DNA of 64,000 nucleotides from positions 1,550,001 to 1,614,000 of the forward strand of contig NZ_CP018839.1 of assembly GCF_001922305.1 (NCBI RefSeq), given 5' to 3'. Under the pieces are notes generated by a model that saw only the letters and a program-made list of their open reading frames with translations, ran no database searches and was not told the origin of the DNA. The position numbers and the translations under genes are program-made. The stretch comes from Thauera chlorobenzoica. GTDB lineage: Bacteria; Pseudomonadota; Gammaproteobacteria; Burkholderiales; Rhodocyclaceae. Of the stretch, positions 38,135 to 47,728 are shown piece by piece (the stretch's first letter is position 1; every line of letters begins with the position of its first letter).

Positions 38135-41100
38135 ATGCCGCTGAGACGATGGCACATCATCGCGATTGTCAGTGTTCCAGTCCTGCTTTCGCTGGTGCTG
38201 GTGCTGTTCGTTTTGCGCGGCCTGCTCGATGACTGGGCCTATGCGCGCTGGAGCGAGGACCACGGCAGCCTGGCGGCGACGCTGGCCGCAGGGGTGGACC
38301 GGGACATCGGTTTCGCGGTCGATCAGCTGCGCCTCGCCGCCAGCGCGCCAGCGTTCGGCCATCTGGCCGAGCGCGCCCGCATCGACCCGGCGATCAACGG
38401 CCTGCCCGAGCGGCTCGATGCGGGCAAGCGGCGCATTCTCGAGCAGCTCTACACCCAGGGTGCGTTCTCGGTGCTGTTCGTGCTCACCCCCGAAGGCGAG
38501 CATTACCTCGCCCACCCTTTTTCCGTACAGCGCGGGCTGAAGCAGCACAGCCTGGCCGACCGGGCGTATTTCCAGCAGGCCCGCAACACCGGCGAACTCG
38601 CCATTTCCGACAGCTTCATCGGCGCCGACGGGGTGCCGGCGGTGGCGTTCGATCTTCCCGTACGCGACCCACGGGGGACGATCATCCTGCACCTGGGCGG
38701 CGTGATGCACCTGGAGCGCTTGTCCCGGTACCTCGCCCGCGACCGGATCGATCCGTTCGGAATGGCGGTGCTGGTCGATCGGCGGGGAACGCCGATCGCC
38801 CATAGCGATCCGGTGCGCCTGGCGCAGGGGCGGCTGCCGGCGCTGGCCGCCCATCCCCGCTTCAATGTCGCGGTGGGCCGGGACGCGACGGATCTCTTCC
38901 TGCCGTTCGGTGGCGGGGTGGCGCATGCGGCGGATCTGGAACGGCATGCGCCGGTCCGCTTCATGCGCCTGGTCGATGCCGAACGGACGGCCTGGGGGGC
39001 GTTCGACGCCGAGCTGGCGAGCGGCTGGCGGCTGTTCCTGTTCCAGCACGACCAGCAGGTCTATGACCAGATCGCGGCGCATGTATGGAGCACGGCCGGG
39101 CTGTTCGCCGCGGTGGTGGTGCTGACCGGCCTGCTCGGACTGGCCATGGCGTTGCGTTTCGGCCGGGGCTGGCAGCAGGCCGAGGAGGCGCTCAGCGAAG
39201 CCAACCTGCTGCTCGAGCAGCGCGTCCGCCAGCGGGCGGTGGCGCTGCGCGACTCGGAAGCCCGTTACCGGACCCTGTTCGAGTCGACCGGGGAAGCCAT
39301 CCTCGTCATCGACAGCGGCATCATCATCGATTGCAACCCGGCGGCCGTCCGCATGTTCGGCGCGCATGACCGGGATGAACTCATCGGGGCGCACCCGGCG
39401 CGCCTGTCGCCCGACCTGCAGGCGAACGGGGAAAGTTCCCTGTCCGAGGCGGACCGGTTCATTGCGCAGGCCTTCGAAGGCGGCAAGCCTTCGTTCGAGT
39501 GGACGCACCGGCGGGTCGACGGCCAGTTGTTCACTGCGGACATCCGCCTCAGTCGCACCGAACTCGATGGCCGTGCCATGGTGCAGGCGAGGCTGCAGGA
39601 CGTCACCGAGCGCAAGCAGGCCGAAGCCCGCCTCGAACTGGCGGCGAGCGTGTTCAGCCATGCACGCGAGGGCATCACCATCACCGATGCGAAAGGCGAC
39701 ATTCTCGATGTCAATGATGCGTTCACCCGCATCACTGGTTACGAGCGCGACGAAGTCCTCGGCAGGAACCCGCGCATGCTCCAGTCCGGGCTGCACGACC
39801 AAGCGTTCTATGCCGCGATGTGGCACGACCTGAACGGGAACAGGTTCTGGGAAGGCGAGGTCTGGAACCGGCGCAAGTCAGGGGAGCTGTATCCCGAGTT
39901 GCTGACCATTTCGGCCGTCACCCGGACCGATGGGCAGGTTCAGCACTACGTTGCGGTGTTTTCCGACATCTCGCGGCAGAAGGAGAGCGAGGCCCGGCTG
40001 GAGCACCTGGCGTATTTCGACGAGCTGACCGGCCTTCCCAACCGCAGCCTGCTCGCGGACCGCCTCGATCAGGCGATGGCGCATGCGCGGCGGACGAGCG
40101 CGCGGGTGGTGCTCGCCTATATCGATCTGGACGGCTTCAAGGCGATCAACGACGCTTACGGACACGAGACCGGCGACCGCGTGCTGAGCGAGATCGCGAC
40201 CCGGCTGAAGGCCTGCGTGCGCGAGCAGGACACGGTCGCCCGCCTCGGTGGCGACGAGTTCGCCGCGGTGCTGACCGACCAGCTTCCGGGAGAAAGCGGC
40301 CACGCCGTGCTCCAGCGCCTGCTCGGTGCCATTGCCGAGCCGGTCGAGATCGACCACCGGATGCTGAGGGTGTCGGGCAGCATCGGCACCACGTCCTACC
40401 CCCAGCGTGAGGAAGTCGATCCCGACCAGCTCCTGCGCCAGGCCGATCAGGCCATGTACCAGGCCAAGCTTGCCGGCAAGAACCGCTACCACACCTTCGA
40501 TCTGGATGCGGACGACCGCCAGCGCATTCGCCATGGGCATCTCGACCGCATCGGCGAGGGGCTTCAGCGCGGTGAATTCGTGCTCTATTACCAGCCCAAG
40601 GTCAATATGCGCAGCGGCGTGGTGCTCGGTGCCGAAGCCCTGATCCGCTGGCAGCACCCCGAGCACGGCCTGTTGCCGCCGGCAGCGTTCCTGCCGCACC
40701 TTGTCCAGCATCCGCTCGAAGTCGAGCTCGGGCGCTGGGTGATCGACACTGCGCTGACCCAGATCGAGCGCTGGCAGGCCCACGGCCGGCTGCTCGCGGT
40801 CAGCGTCAATGTTGCCGGCCATCATCTGCAGCAGGTGGATTTCGTCGACGAACTGACCGCGCTGCTGGCGGCCCACTCCGGGGTGCCGGCCGGTGCGCTG
40901 GAGCTCGAAGTGCTCGAGAGCTCGGCGCTCGAGGACATCGAGCACGTCTCCCGGGTGATCGACGAATGCGCCCGGCTCGGCGTGCGCTTCGCGATCGACG
41001 ATTTCGGCACCGGCTATTCCTCGCTGACCTACCTCAAGCAGCTCTCTGCCGGGACGCTGAAAATCGACCAGAGCTTCGTCCGCGACATGCTCGACGATCC

Positions 41101-41671
41101 GGACGATCTCGCCATCCTGGAGGGGGTGATGGGGTTAGCCGGCGCGTTCCATCGCGAGGCCGTGGCCGAGGGCGTGGAAACGGAAGCGCACGGGCGGATG
41201 CTGCTGCAGCTGGGGTGCGAACTGGCGCAGGGCTATGCCATCGCCCGCCCGATGCCGGCCGAGGACGTCCTGCCCTGGGCGTCTCGCTGGCGGCCGGCGC
41301 CGACCTGGGTGCGGACGCTGCGCCTGCCTCCGGAGGCGCTGTCGGGGCTGTATGCGTGTGTCGAGCATCGCGCCTGGGTGGCGCGCATCGAGGCTTATCT
41401 GGCCGGTGCCGATGACACGCCGCCGGTCCTGGCCGCGCACCAGTGCCGTTTCGGAAAATGGCTGGATGCGCAGCCCGGCAGCGGCGACCGGGCGCCGGCG
41501 ATCGCAGAGATCGGTGCGCTGCATGGCGACATCCACACCCTGGGCGATACCCTCGTGGCACTGCATGCCGACGGTCGCGCCGACGAGGCGCGTGCCGGGC
41601 TGGAACAGCTGCATCACCTGCGCAACTGCCTGCTCGCGGCGGTTGAGGCGCTGCCCGTCCGGACGGCCTGA
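38135..41671 (+). CDS. Membrane sensor GGDEF-EAL protein with Cache, PAS and C-terminal CZB domains
   Basis: This 1178-residue bifunctional c-di-GMP enzyme has a first membrane helix (residues 9-29), a periplasmic Cache-like sensor (about 40-310), a second membrane helix (about 315-338), two PAS domains (about 370-490 and 500-620), GGDEF (intact RLGGDEF, 703-709), EAL (intact EAL 834-836, plus DDFGTGYSS), and a C-terminal chemoreceptor zinc-binding domain with HQCRFGKWLD and later His residues (HGDIH, HHLRN). Both catalytic signatures look active, so net output depends on signals. The CZB domain suggests zinc or redox control. A perfect GACTGG-TT-CCAGTC dyad at 38100-38113 precedes the gene. 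Confidence 0.93.
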   Translation: MPLRRWHIIAIVSVPVLLSLVLVLFVLRGLLDDWAYARWSEDHGSLAATLAAGVDRDIGFAVDQLRLAASAPAFGHLAERARIDPAINGLPERLDAGKRRILEQLYTQGAFSVLFVLTPEGEHYLAHPFSVQRGLKQHSLADRAYFQQARNTGELAISDSFIGADGVPAVAFDLPVRDPRGTIILHLGGVMHLERLSRYLARDRIDPFGMAVLVDRRGTPIAHSDPVRLAQGRLPALAAHPRFNVAVGRDATDLFLPFGGGVAHAADLERHAPVRFMRLVDAERTAWGAFDAELASGWRLFLFQHDQQVYDQIAAHVWSTAGLFAAVVVLTGLLGLAMALRFGRGWQQAEEALSEANLLLEQRVRQRAVALRDSEARYRTLFESTGEAILVIDSGIIIDCNPAAVRMFGAHDRDELIGAHPARLSPDLQANGESSLSEADRFIAQAFEGGKPSFEWTHRRVDGQLFTADIRLSRTELDGRAMVQARLQDVTERKQAEARLELAASVFSHAREGITITDAKGDILDVNDAFTRITGYERDEVLGRNPRMLQSGLHDQAFYAAMWHDLNGNRFWEGEVWNRRKSGELYPELLTISAVTRTDGQVQHYVAVFSDISRQKESEARLEHLAYFDELTGLPNRSLLADRLDQAMAHARRTSARVVLAYIDLDGFKAINDAYGHETGDRVLSEIATRLKACVREQDTVARLGGDEFAAVLTDQLPGESGHAVLQRLLGAIAEPVEIDHRMLRVSGSIGTTSYPQREEVDPDQLLRQADQAMYQAKLAGKNRYHTFDLDADDRQRIRHGHLDRIGEGLQRGEFVLYYQPKVNMRSGVVLGAEALIRWQHPEHGLLPPAAFLPHLVQHPLEVELGRWVIDTALTQIERWQAHGRLLAVSVNVAGHHLQQVDFVDELTALLAAHSGVPAGALELEVLESSALEDIEHVSRVIDECARLGVRFAIDDFGTGYSSLTYLKQLSAGTLKIDQSFVRDMLDDPDDLAILEGVMGLAGAFHREAVAEGVETEAHGRMLLQLGCELAQGYAIARPMPAEDVLPWASRWRPAPTWVRTLRLPPEALSGLYACVEHRAWVARIEAYLAGADDTPPVLAAHQCRFGKWLDAQPGSGDRAPAIAEIGALHGDIHTLGDTLVALHADGRADEARAGLEQLHHLRNCLLAAVEALPVRTA

Positions 41672-41800
41672 CGGGCGTGCGGGAAGGGGCGGGCGGCGAG
41701 GCCGGTGCCGCCCGCGGCCCCCGCTCCAGCGGTCGACACGTCCCTGCAACATGCGGAGCCCACCATCCCCGGGCTTCTTTTTTTTGCGGGGATGATCTCG

Positions 41801-43570
41801 ATGGCATCGGTTCGCGTTGGTCGCGGTTTCGTCGCACGCGCCCTGGGCTGGGTGGGCAATGGCACTTGGCGGCTGCCGCTGGCGCTGACGCTGGGTATCG
41901 CGCTGTCGATCGTGGCAGTGGCGGGGTGGTCGGTCGGCGAACAGCGGCTGGCACGCGTCGACCCCGCGCAGGCTGCGGCGGCCCTCCCTTCGCGGGAAAT
42001 CGCGTTGGCGATGACGGGGCATGTCGCCGGGCTTCTCGGCGAAGCCGGGGCAACGGCTCCGCCCGCTCCGGCGGCGCTGGCGCGGCCGCGGGCGCTTTCG
42101 GAGCCGCCGCTGCTTGCGGCGCTGAGCATGGCGCTGCTGGTGGCGGTGCTGTGGCTGGCGCTCGTCCTGCGCCGCGAGGAAGCGCGCTTGCACGCGCTCG
42201 ACGAAGGGGCGCGGCGCGGGCGCGAGCAGATGGTGCTGCTCGAGGGCGAGAAAAAACGTGCCGTCGAGGCGGCGGCCTGCGACCACCTCACCGGGCTGGT
42301 CAACCGCAGGGTGTTCAACGAGCTGGGGCAGAAGCACCTGCGGCAGGCGCGCTGGAACGCGCGCCACTATGCGCTGCTGTATCTCGACCTCGACCGCTTC
42401 AAGGGCGTCAACGACTCGCTCGGGCATCACGTCGGGGATCTGCTGCTGCAGGCGGTCGCGGCGCGGCTGAGGAAGGCGCTGCGCGCCTCGGACGTGATCG
42501 CGCGCATGGGCGGAGATGAATTCGCCATCTTGCTGACCGAGCTTTCGGATGTCGCCGATGCCGAACGGCTTGCCGCCAAGCTCGTGGATGCGATCGGCCA
42601 GCCCTGCACCGACCTCGACGGTCACGACCTGCAAGTGGGCACCAGCATCGGGATCGCCGTCTTCCCGCGCGACGGCGTCGATGTCGGCACCCTGTGCCGC
42701 AACGCCGACGCGGCGATGTACGAATCCAAGCGCGCGGGCGGCGCCCGCTTCACTTTTTACGACAACTCCCTCAACCGCGCCGGCGACTGGCTGTTCAGCC
42801 TCGAGCAGCGCCTGCCGCGGGCGATCGCCGAAGGAGAGCTGGTGCTGCACTTCCAGCCCAAGGTGCGGCTGTCGGATTTTCGCATCGTCGGCCTGGAGGC
42901 GCTGGTGCGCTGGCAACATCCCGAGCACGGGCTGATCTTCCCGAAGGACTTCGTCGCGCTTGCCGAGGAGACCGGCCAGATCGTCGAGCTGGGCAAGTGG
43001 GTCGTGCGTGCCTGCATCCGGCAACAGGCCGCCTGGCGCGCCGAGGGGCTGACGCTGGTGCCGGTCGCGTTCAACGTTTCCGCCCGCCAGCTGGAGGACG
43101 ATCACCTGTGCGCCTTCATCCGGGACGAGCTCGAGGCGCACGCGCTCGAAGGCCGGCTGCTCGAGGCGGAGATCACCGAAACCGGGCTGGTGGAATCGGT
43201 CGAACAGGCCGGCCGGGTGCTGGCCGCGCTCGAAGGCCTCGGCCTGTCGATCGCCCTCGACGACTTCGGCAGCGGCTTCTCCAACCTGAACTACATCCGC
43301 TCGATGCCGATCGGGACGATCAAGATCGACCGCGCCTTCGTGTGCGACATCCGCAACCGCCCCAGCGACGCGGTGATCGTGGAGTCGATCGTCGCCCTGG
43401 CGCACAAGCTGGGCCTGTGCGTGGTCGCCGAAGGGGTCGAGACGCTCGAGCAGATCGTCCATCTGAAGACCGCACGGTGCGACGTCGTGCAGGGCTACTA
43501 CCTCAGCCGCCCGGTGCCGGCCGCGGCCGCGTGCGAGCTGGTCCGCGGCGCCTATGTGAAGCAGGGCTGA
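41801..43570 (+). CDS. Membrane GGDEF-EAL protein
   Basis: A 589-residue dual-domain c-di-GMP protein. Two membrane helices (about residues 20-42 and 105-123) flank a short periplasmic stretch too small for a classical sensor. A coiled segment leads to GGDEF (intact GGDEF, 237-241) and EAL (Glu366-Ala-Leu, with DDFGSGFSN). I prefer the ATG at 41801, 9 bases after GGGG; in-frame starts at 41792 and 41705 are possible. It follows the larger GGDEF-EAL gene on the same strand, suggesting related control. Confidence 0.9.
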   Translation: MASVRVGRGFVARALGWVGNGTWRLPLALTLGIALSIVAVAGWSVGEQRLARVDPAQAAAALPSREIALAMTGHVAGLLGEAGATAPPAPAALARPRALSEPPLLAALSMALLVAVLWLALVLRREEARLHALDEGARRGREQMVLLEGEKKRAVEAAACDHLTGLVNRRVFNELGQKHLRQARWNARHYALLYLDLDRFKGVNDSLGHHVGDLLLQAVAARLRKALRASDVIARMGGDEFAILLTELSDVADAERLAAKLVDAIGQPCTDLDGHDLQVGTSIGIAVFPRDGVDVGTLCRNADAAMYESKRAGGARFTFYDNSLNRAGDWLFSLEQRLPRAIAEGELVLHFQPKVRLSDFRIVGLEALVRWQHPEHGLIFPKDFVALAEETGQIVELGKWVVRACIRQQAAWRAEGLTLVPVAFNVSARQLEDDHLCAFIRDELEAHALEGRLLEAEITETGLVESVEQAGRVLAALEGLGLSIALDDFGSGFSNLNYIRSMPIGTIKIDRAFVCDIRNRPSDAVIVESIVALAHKLGLCVVAEGVETLEQIVHLKTARCDVVQGYYLSRPVPAAAACELVRGAYVKQG

Positions 43571-43583
43571 GTACGCCCGGGGC

Positions 43584-44471
43584 TCAGGGGGCGCCGGTCG
43601 GGGTGGCGGTCGGGGTGCCGCAGTTTCCCAGCCGGCGGCCGATTTCCTCGGCGCAGGCCTTGACCCGGGTCGCCGTGTCGCCGTCCCAGTCGGGGTCGAA
43701 GCTGCCCGCCGGCCCCATCGCGGTGATCGCCAGGGCGAGGCCGCCGGTTGCATTGAACACCGGAGCGCAGAAGGCGTTGATGCCGGGAATCGGATTGCCC
43801 AGCGCGCGTGCCAGGCGCTGGCGGCGGACTTCGCCGAGCACTTCGTCAGCGTGGCGCCGGGACAGGCGCAGGGCGGGCTGGTCGGCGGCGGCGAAGCGGC
43901 CGAGCTCGTCCTCCACCAGCGGGCGGATGATGCGCTCGGGCAGAAAGGCGGCGAACACGCGCCCGGTGGCCGACAGCAGCAGCGGCGTCATCACCGTTCC
44001 GGGGCGCATGTTGACGTGGATCTGCTTGCGGCACTCCTCGATGTGCACGATGGTGGGGCCGAGGTTGCCCCACACCGCGATCGCGACGTTGAGCTCGATG
44101 TCGTCGGCGAGCTTCGCCACTTCGGGCATCGCCGCCTTCAGCGGATCGAGCGCGTGCAGCGCGGTGAGGCCGATCTGGAGCGCGAACGGACCCAGCGCGT
44201 AGCGTCCGCTGTGGGTGTCCTGCTCGATCAGGCCGAGCTTGCCGAAGCTGACCAGGTAGGGGTGGGCCTTCGCCGGCGGCATCCCGGCTTCGCGGGCGAG
44301 ATCCTTCAGCATCATCGGCCGGGGGTTGCGTACCAGCGCCTGGAGCAGTGCGCCGCCCACTTCGATCGACTGGATGCCGCGACGGTCGGCGCGTTCGAGC
44401 GCGGGCGCGTCCGTCCCCGGCGCCTCCGCCATGTCGTCTGCCTGTGGTCCGGTGTGCTTGCTTTCCGCCAT
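43584..44471 (-). CDS. IclR-family transcriptional regulator
   Basis: A 295-residue regulator: winged helix-turn-helix at about residues 30-95 (MLKDLAREAGMPPAKAHPYLVSFGKLGLI) and the IclR effector domain after that (TPLLLSATGRVFAAFLPE, PGINAFCAPVFNATGGLALAITAMGP). GGGAGAAG precedes its start. It is divergent from the MBL-monooxygenase operon, whose promoter contains two dyads, so it most likely controls that operon. The ligand is presumably an aromatic acid. Confidence 0.92.
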   Translation of the reverse strand: MAESKHTGPQADDMAEAPGTDAPALERADRRGIQSIEVGGALLQALVRNPRPMMLKDLAREAGMPPAKAHPYLVSFGKLGLIEQDTHSGRYALGPFALQIGLTALHALDPLKAAMPEVAKLADDIELNVAIAVWGNLGPTIVHIEECRKQIHVNMRPGTVMTPLLLSATGRVFAAFLPERIIRPLVEDELGRFAAADQPALRLSRRHADEVLGEVRRQRLARALGNPIPGINAFCAPVFNATGGLALAITAMGPAGSFDPDWDGDTATRVKACAEEIGRRLGNCGTPTATPTGAP

Positions 44472-44561
44472 CGTCTTCTCCCAATCGCGCGGATATTAAC
44501 GTGAAGCCGTCCGCACTGCGCGGCGGCCCGGGGCAATGATGGCTCGTCCGGATGAATTTAA

Positions 44562-44604
44562 CAATATCGAACGTATTGACCATAAGCGAACTCGTGCTTA
44601 TGAT
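44562..44604 (+). promoter_or_regulatory. Promoter of the MBL-monooxygenase operon with two operator dyads
   Basis: TTGACC (44576-44581) and TATGAT (44599-44604) are 17 bases apart, a good sigma-70 promoter. CAATA-N7-TATTG (44562-44578) overlaps the -35, and CATAAGC-N8-GCTTATG (44581-44602) fills the spacer and enters the -10. Both dyads are perfect. A protein bound at the second would block polymerase, so IclR-type repression with release by an inducer is likely. Confidence 0.72.
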
Positions 44605-44639
44605 CTGTCCATCGCCCGACCCACAACAGAGAGACCAAC

Positions 44640-45602
44640 ATGAACACCAAGCAATTCGCCTCCCAGGCCGACCTCGAGGAAAAGCAGATCAGCTGGGAAA
44701 AACTCTCGGACAACGCCTATGCCTACACCGCCGAGGGCGACCCCAACACCGGGGTCATCATCGGCGACGACGGCGTGATGATCATCGACGCCACCGCCAC
44801 CCCGGTGGCGGCGCAGGGTGTGATCGCCAAGGTGCGCGAGCTCACCGACCTGCCGATCAAGTACGTCGTCCTCACCCACTACCATGCGGTGCGCGTGCTC
44901 GGCGCCTCGGGCTACAAGGACGAAGGCCTCGAGCAGATCATCGCCAGCCAGGACACCTACGAGCTCATCAAGGAGCGCGGCCAGCAGGACATGGACTCCG
45001 AGATCGGCCGCTTTCCGCGCCTGTTCCAGGCGGTCGAGAGCGTGCCCGGGCTGACCTGGCCGACGATGACCTTCCAGGGCGAGATGACGCTGTGGCTGGG
45101 CAAGCTCGAAGTGAAGATCAAGCAGCTCGGCCGCGGCCACACCAAGGGCGACACCATCGTCTATCTGCCGGCGCAGGACATCTGTTTTTCCGGCGACCTG
45201 GTCGAGGCCGACGCCGCCTGCTACACCGGCGACGCCTATCTCGCCGACTGGCCGCAGACGCTCGACCGCCTGGCGGCGATGAACTTCGCCAAGCTCGTCC
45301 CCGGCCGCGGCCCGGCGCTGATGACGCCGGACAAGGTCCGGGCCGGGCTGGCCTACACCCGCGATTTCGTGTCCACGCTGTTTCGCAGCGCGCAGGAAGC
45401 GGTGGCGATGGGCATGGACCTGAAGGCGACGATGGCGCACACGCGCAAGAACATGGACCCGAAGTTCGGCCAGGTCTTCATCTACGAGCACTGCCTGCCG
45501 TTCGACGTCACCCGCGCCCATGACGAAGCCGGCGGCATCCGCGATCCGCGCATCTGGACCGCCGAGCGCGACCAGCAGATGTGGCACGCGCTGCAGCAGT
45601 AA
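44640..45602 (+). CDS. MBL-fold protein with an incomplete metal motif
   Basis: A 320-residue metallo-beta-lactamase-fold protein. The normal HxHxDH motif reads His80-Tyr-His82-Ala-Val84-Arg85, so the Asp and His of the second metal site are absent, while His in GRGHTKGD and Asp in FSGDLVEAD remain. It may bind a single metal and act as a lactonase or thioesterase-like hydrolase, or have another role. It is the first gene of the operon with the FAD monooxygenase, DUF2783 and FAH genes. AGAGAGA precedes the start. Confidence 0.85.
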   Translation: MNTKQFASQADLEEKQISWEKLSDNAYAYTAEGDPNTGVIIGDDGVMIIDATATPVAAQGVIAKVRELTDLPIKYVVLTHYHAVRVLGASGYKDEGLEQIIASQDTYELIKERGQQDMDSEIGRFPRLFQAVESVPGLTWPTMTFQGEMTLWLGKLEVKIKQLGRGHTKGDTIVYLPAQDICFSGDLVEADAACYTGDAYLADWPQTLDRLAAMNFAKLVPGRGPALMTPDKVRAGLAYTRDFVSTLFRSAQEAVAMGMDLKATMAHTRKNMDPKFGQVFIYEHCLPFDVTRAHDEAGGIRDPRIWTAERDQQMWHALQQ

Positions 45603-45718
45603 GGTCCGCGGCCAGCGCTGCCCCGGCAGCGCGCCGCGCCTTCGAGTGGTGCAGGACTCCGGCCCGATGCACGCGAGGATGAGCGGCCGGAGCGAATCAA
45701 TAATTGGAGGAGACCCTC

Positions 45719-47401
45719 GTGCTGAGCACGTTCAAATACCCGAAATTCGATTACGTCCGCCCCCCCGAGATCGTCGAGGGGCGCGACGGCCATTACCCGG
45801 TGGTGATCGTCGGCGCCGGTCCGGTGGGCCTGGCCGCGGCGATCGACCTTGCCCAGCAGGGCCAGCGCGTGCTGCTGCTCGACAACGACGACACGGTGTC
45901 GATCGGCTCGCGCGGAGTGTGTTACGCCAAGCGCGCGCTCGAAGTGCTCGACCGGCTTGGCTGCGGCGATGAAATGGTGGCCAAGGGGGTGTCGTGGAAC
46001 GTCGGCCGCACTTTCTTCCGTGAAGAGGAAGTGTTCAGTTTCGACCTCTGCCCGCAGCCCGATCATCACCGCCCGGGGATGATCAACCTGCAGCAGTATT
46101 ACCTCGAAGACTACCTGGTGAAGCGTGCGCGCCAGCTGCCCAACCTGGAAATCCGCTTCAAGAACAACGTCATCGGCGTGACCCCGGCGGCGGAGCAGGC
46201 CACGCTGCGGGTCGAGACTCCCGACGGCGCCTACACGCTGTCTACCGACTGGCTGGTGGTGGCCGACGGTGCGCGCAGCCCGATCCGCCACATGCTGGGG
46301 CTGGACATCGAAGGCAAGGTCTTCTACGACCGCTTCCTGATCGCCGACGTGGTGATGAAGGCGGAGTACCCGACGGAGCGCTGGTTCTGGTTCGACCCGC
46401 CCTTCCACCCCAACCAGTCGGTGCTGCTCCACCGCCAGGCCGACAATGTCTGGCGGATCGACTTCCAGCTCGGCTGGCAGGCCGACCCGGAAGAGGAGAA
46501 GAAGCCCGAGAACGTGATCCCGCGGATCAAGGCGATGCTCGGCGGCAACGGCAATGAGGACCGCGAGTTCGAGCTCGAGTGGGTCAGCGTGTACACCTTC
46601 CAGTGCCGGCGCATGAACCGCTTCAACCACGGCCGCGTGCTCTTCGTCGGCGACGCCGCGCACCAGGTCTCGCCCTTCGGCGCGCGCGGCGCCAACTCCG
46701 GCATCCAGGACACCGACAACCTGATGTGGAAGCTCAAGCTGGTGATGGACGGCAAGGCACCGGCGACCCTGCTCGACAGCTACAGCGAGGAGCGCGTCTT
46801 CGCCGCCGACGAGAACATCATGAACTCGACCCGCTCGACCGACTTCATCACCCCCAAGAGCACGGTCAGCAAGACCTTCCGCAATGCCGTGCTGGGCCTC
46901 GCCGAGCACCATGCGTTCGCCCGCGCGCTGGTCAATTCCGGCCGCCTGTCGGTGCCCAGCTTCCTCACCGAGTCGCCCCTGAACACGCCCGACGGTGAGC
47001 CCTTCGCCGGCGACATGGTGCCCGGCGCGCCGCTCGACGATGCCCCGGTCGACGGTGCAGACGCCGGCCGGCCGTGGCTGCTCCAGGCGCTGGGGAACCG
47101 CTTCCAGCTGCTGTATTACGTGGCCGACGCCTCCGCCCTCGACCCGGCCACGGTCGACGCGCTGCACGGCCTGAACGAAGGCCCGATTCCGGTCGAGCCG
47201 ATCGTGGTCGCGGCGCGCGGCGCGGCGCCGGCCGGGCTGCGCACCCTGATCGATGCCAAGGACCGCGTCCGCGAGCGCTACGACCTGCAGCCGGGCACCG
47301 CCTACCTGGTCCGCCCCGACCAGCACGTCGCCGCGCGCTGGCGCGCGTTCGACCCCGCGAAGGTGCGTGCCGCCCTCGCCCGTGCCACCTGCAACGCGTA
47401 A
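45719..47401 (+). CDS. FAD-dependent aromatic monooxygenase (MhpA/PheA-like)
   Basis: This 560-residue class A flavoprotein hydroxylase has the FAD motif VGAGPVGLAAA near residue 30, the WLVVADGARSPIR segment (DG motif) and GDAAHQVSPFGARGANSGIQD (second FAD site). A C-terminal thioredoxin-like domain is present, as in MhpA-type enzymes. It should hydroxylate a phenolic acid with O2 and NAD(P)H. I chose GTG at 45719 because the earlier in-frame TTG lies inside the ribosome-binding GGAGGAG. It is the central enzyme of the operon; its substrate is unknown. Confidence 0.88.
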   Translation: MLSTFKYPKFDYVRPPEIVEGRDGHYPVVIVGAGPVGLAAAIDLAQQGQRVLLLDNDDTVSIGSRGVCYAKRALEVLDRLGCGDEMVAKGVSWNVGRTFFREEEVFSFDLCPQPDHHRPGMINLQQYYLEDYLVKRARQLPNLEIRFKNNVIGVTPAAEQATLRVETPDGAYTLSTDWLVVADGARSPIRHMLGLDIEGKVFYDRFLIADVVMKAEYPTERWFWFDPPFHPNQSVLLHRQADNVWRIDFQLGWQADPEEEKKPENVIPRIKAMLGGNGNEDREFELEWVSVYTFQCRRMNRFNHGRVLFVGDAAHQVSPFGARGANSGIQDTDNLMWKLKLVMDGKAPATLLDSYSEERVFAADENIMNSTRSTDFITPKSTVSKTFRNAVLGLAEHHAFARALVNSGRLSVPSFLTESPLNTPDGEPFAGDMVPGAPLDDAPVDGADAGRPWLLQALGNRFQLLYYVADASALDPATVDALHGLNEGPIPVEPIVVAARGAAPAGLRTLIDAKDRVRERYDLQPGTAYLVRPDQHVAARWRAFDPAKVRAALARATCNA

Positions 47402-47412
47402 AGGAGAATGAA

Positions 47413-47640
47413 ATGGACGCCCTGAATACCCAGCCCAACCTGTTCGAGCCCGGCAAGCGCTATTTCCGCGCGTTTTCCCCCGGCGACGATTTCTACGAAG
47501 CGCTGATCGAAACCCACCGCGACCTCGGCGACGAGCAGAGCGCGATGGTCAACGCGCGCCTGATCCTGCTGCTGGCGAACCACATCGGCGATATTTCGGT
47601 ACTGCGCGAGGCGCTGCGGATCGCCCGCGAAGGCGTTTGA
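47413..47640 (+). CDS. Small DUF2783-family protein
   Basis: A 75-residue protein of unknown function with a conserved-looking DDFYEALIETHRDL and NARLILLLANHIGDISVLREAL helical pattern that I recognise as DUF2783. It starts 11 bases after the monooxygenase stop with AAGGAGA in front. Members occur next to flavin monooxygenases and FAH-type hydrolases, so it may be an accessory subunit of the monooxygenase. This role is inferred from context. Confidence 0.7.
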   Translation: MDALNTQPNLFEPGKRYFRAFSPGDDFYEALIETHRDLGDEQSAMVNARLILLLANHIGDISVLREALRIAREGV

Positions 47641-47671
47641 AGCGTCCCCGACGAGAACGGGAGAGACCACC

Positions 47672-47728
47672 ATGCCGGCCCAGAGGATTCATCATGCGGA
47701 CGGCCACTACAAGGAGATGTTCCAGTGA
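47672..47728 (+). CDS. Possible 18-codon coupled leader ORF
   Basis: ATG at 47672 follows GGGAGAG at good spacing and encodes MPAQRIHHADGHYKEMFQ. Its stop TGA overlaps the GTG start of the FAH gene (GTGA). The geometry fits translational coupling. It is too short to judge by composition and could be chance. Confidence 0.3.
   Translation: MPAQRIHHADGHYKEMFQ

Noticed and set aside
41758-41795. Terminator between the two GGDEF-EAL genes at the run of eight T
   Set aside because: Only a CCCCG/CGGGG 5-bp stem encloses the T run, and the T run is in the loop, so it is not a normal terminator.
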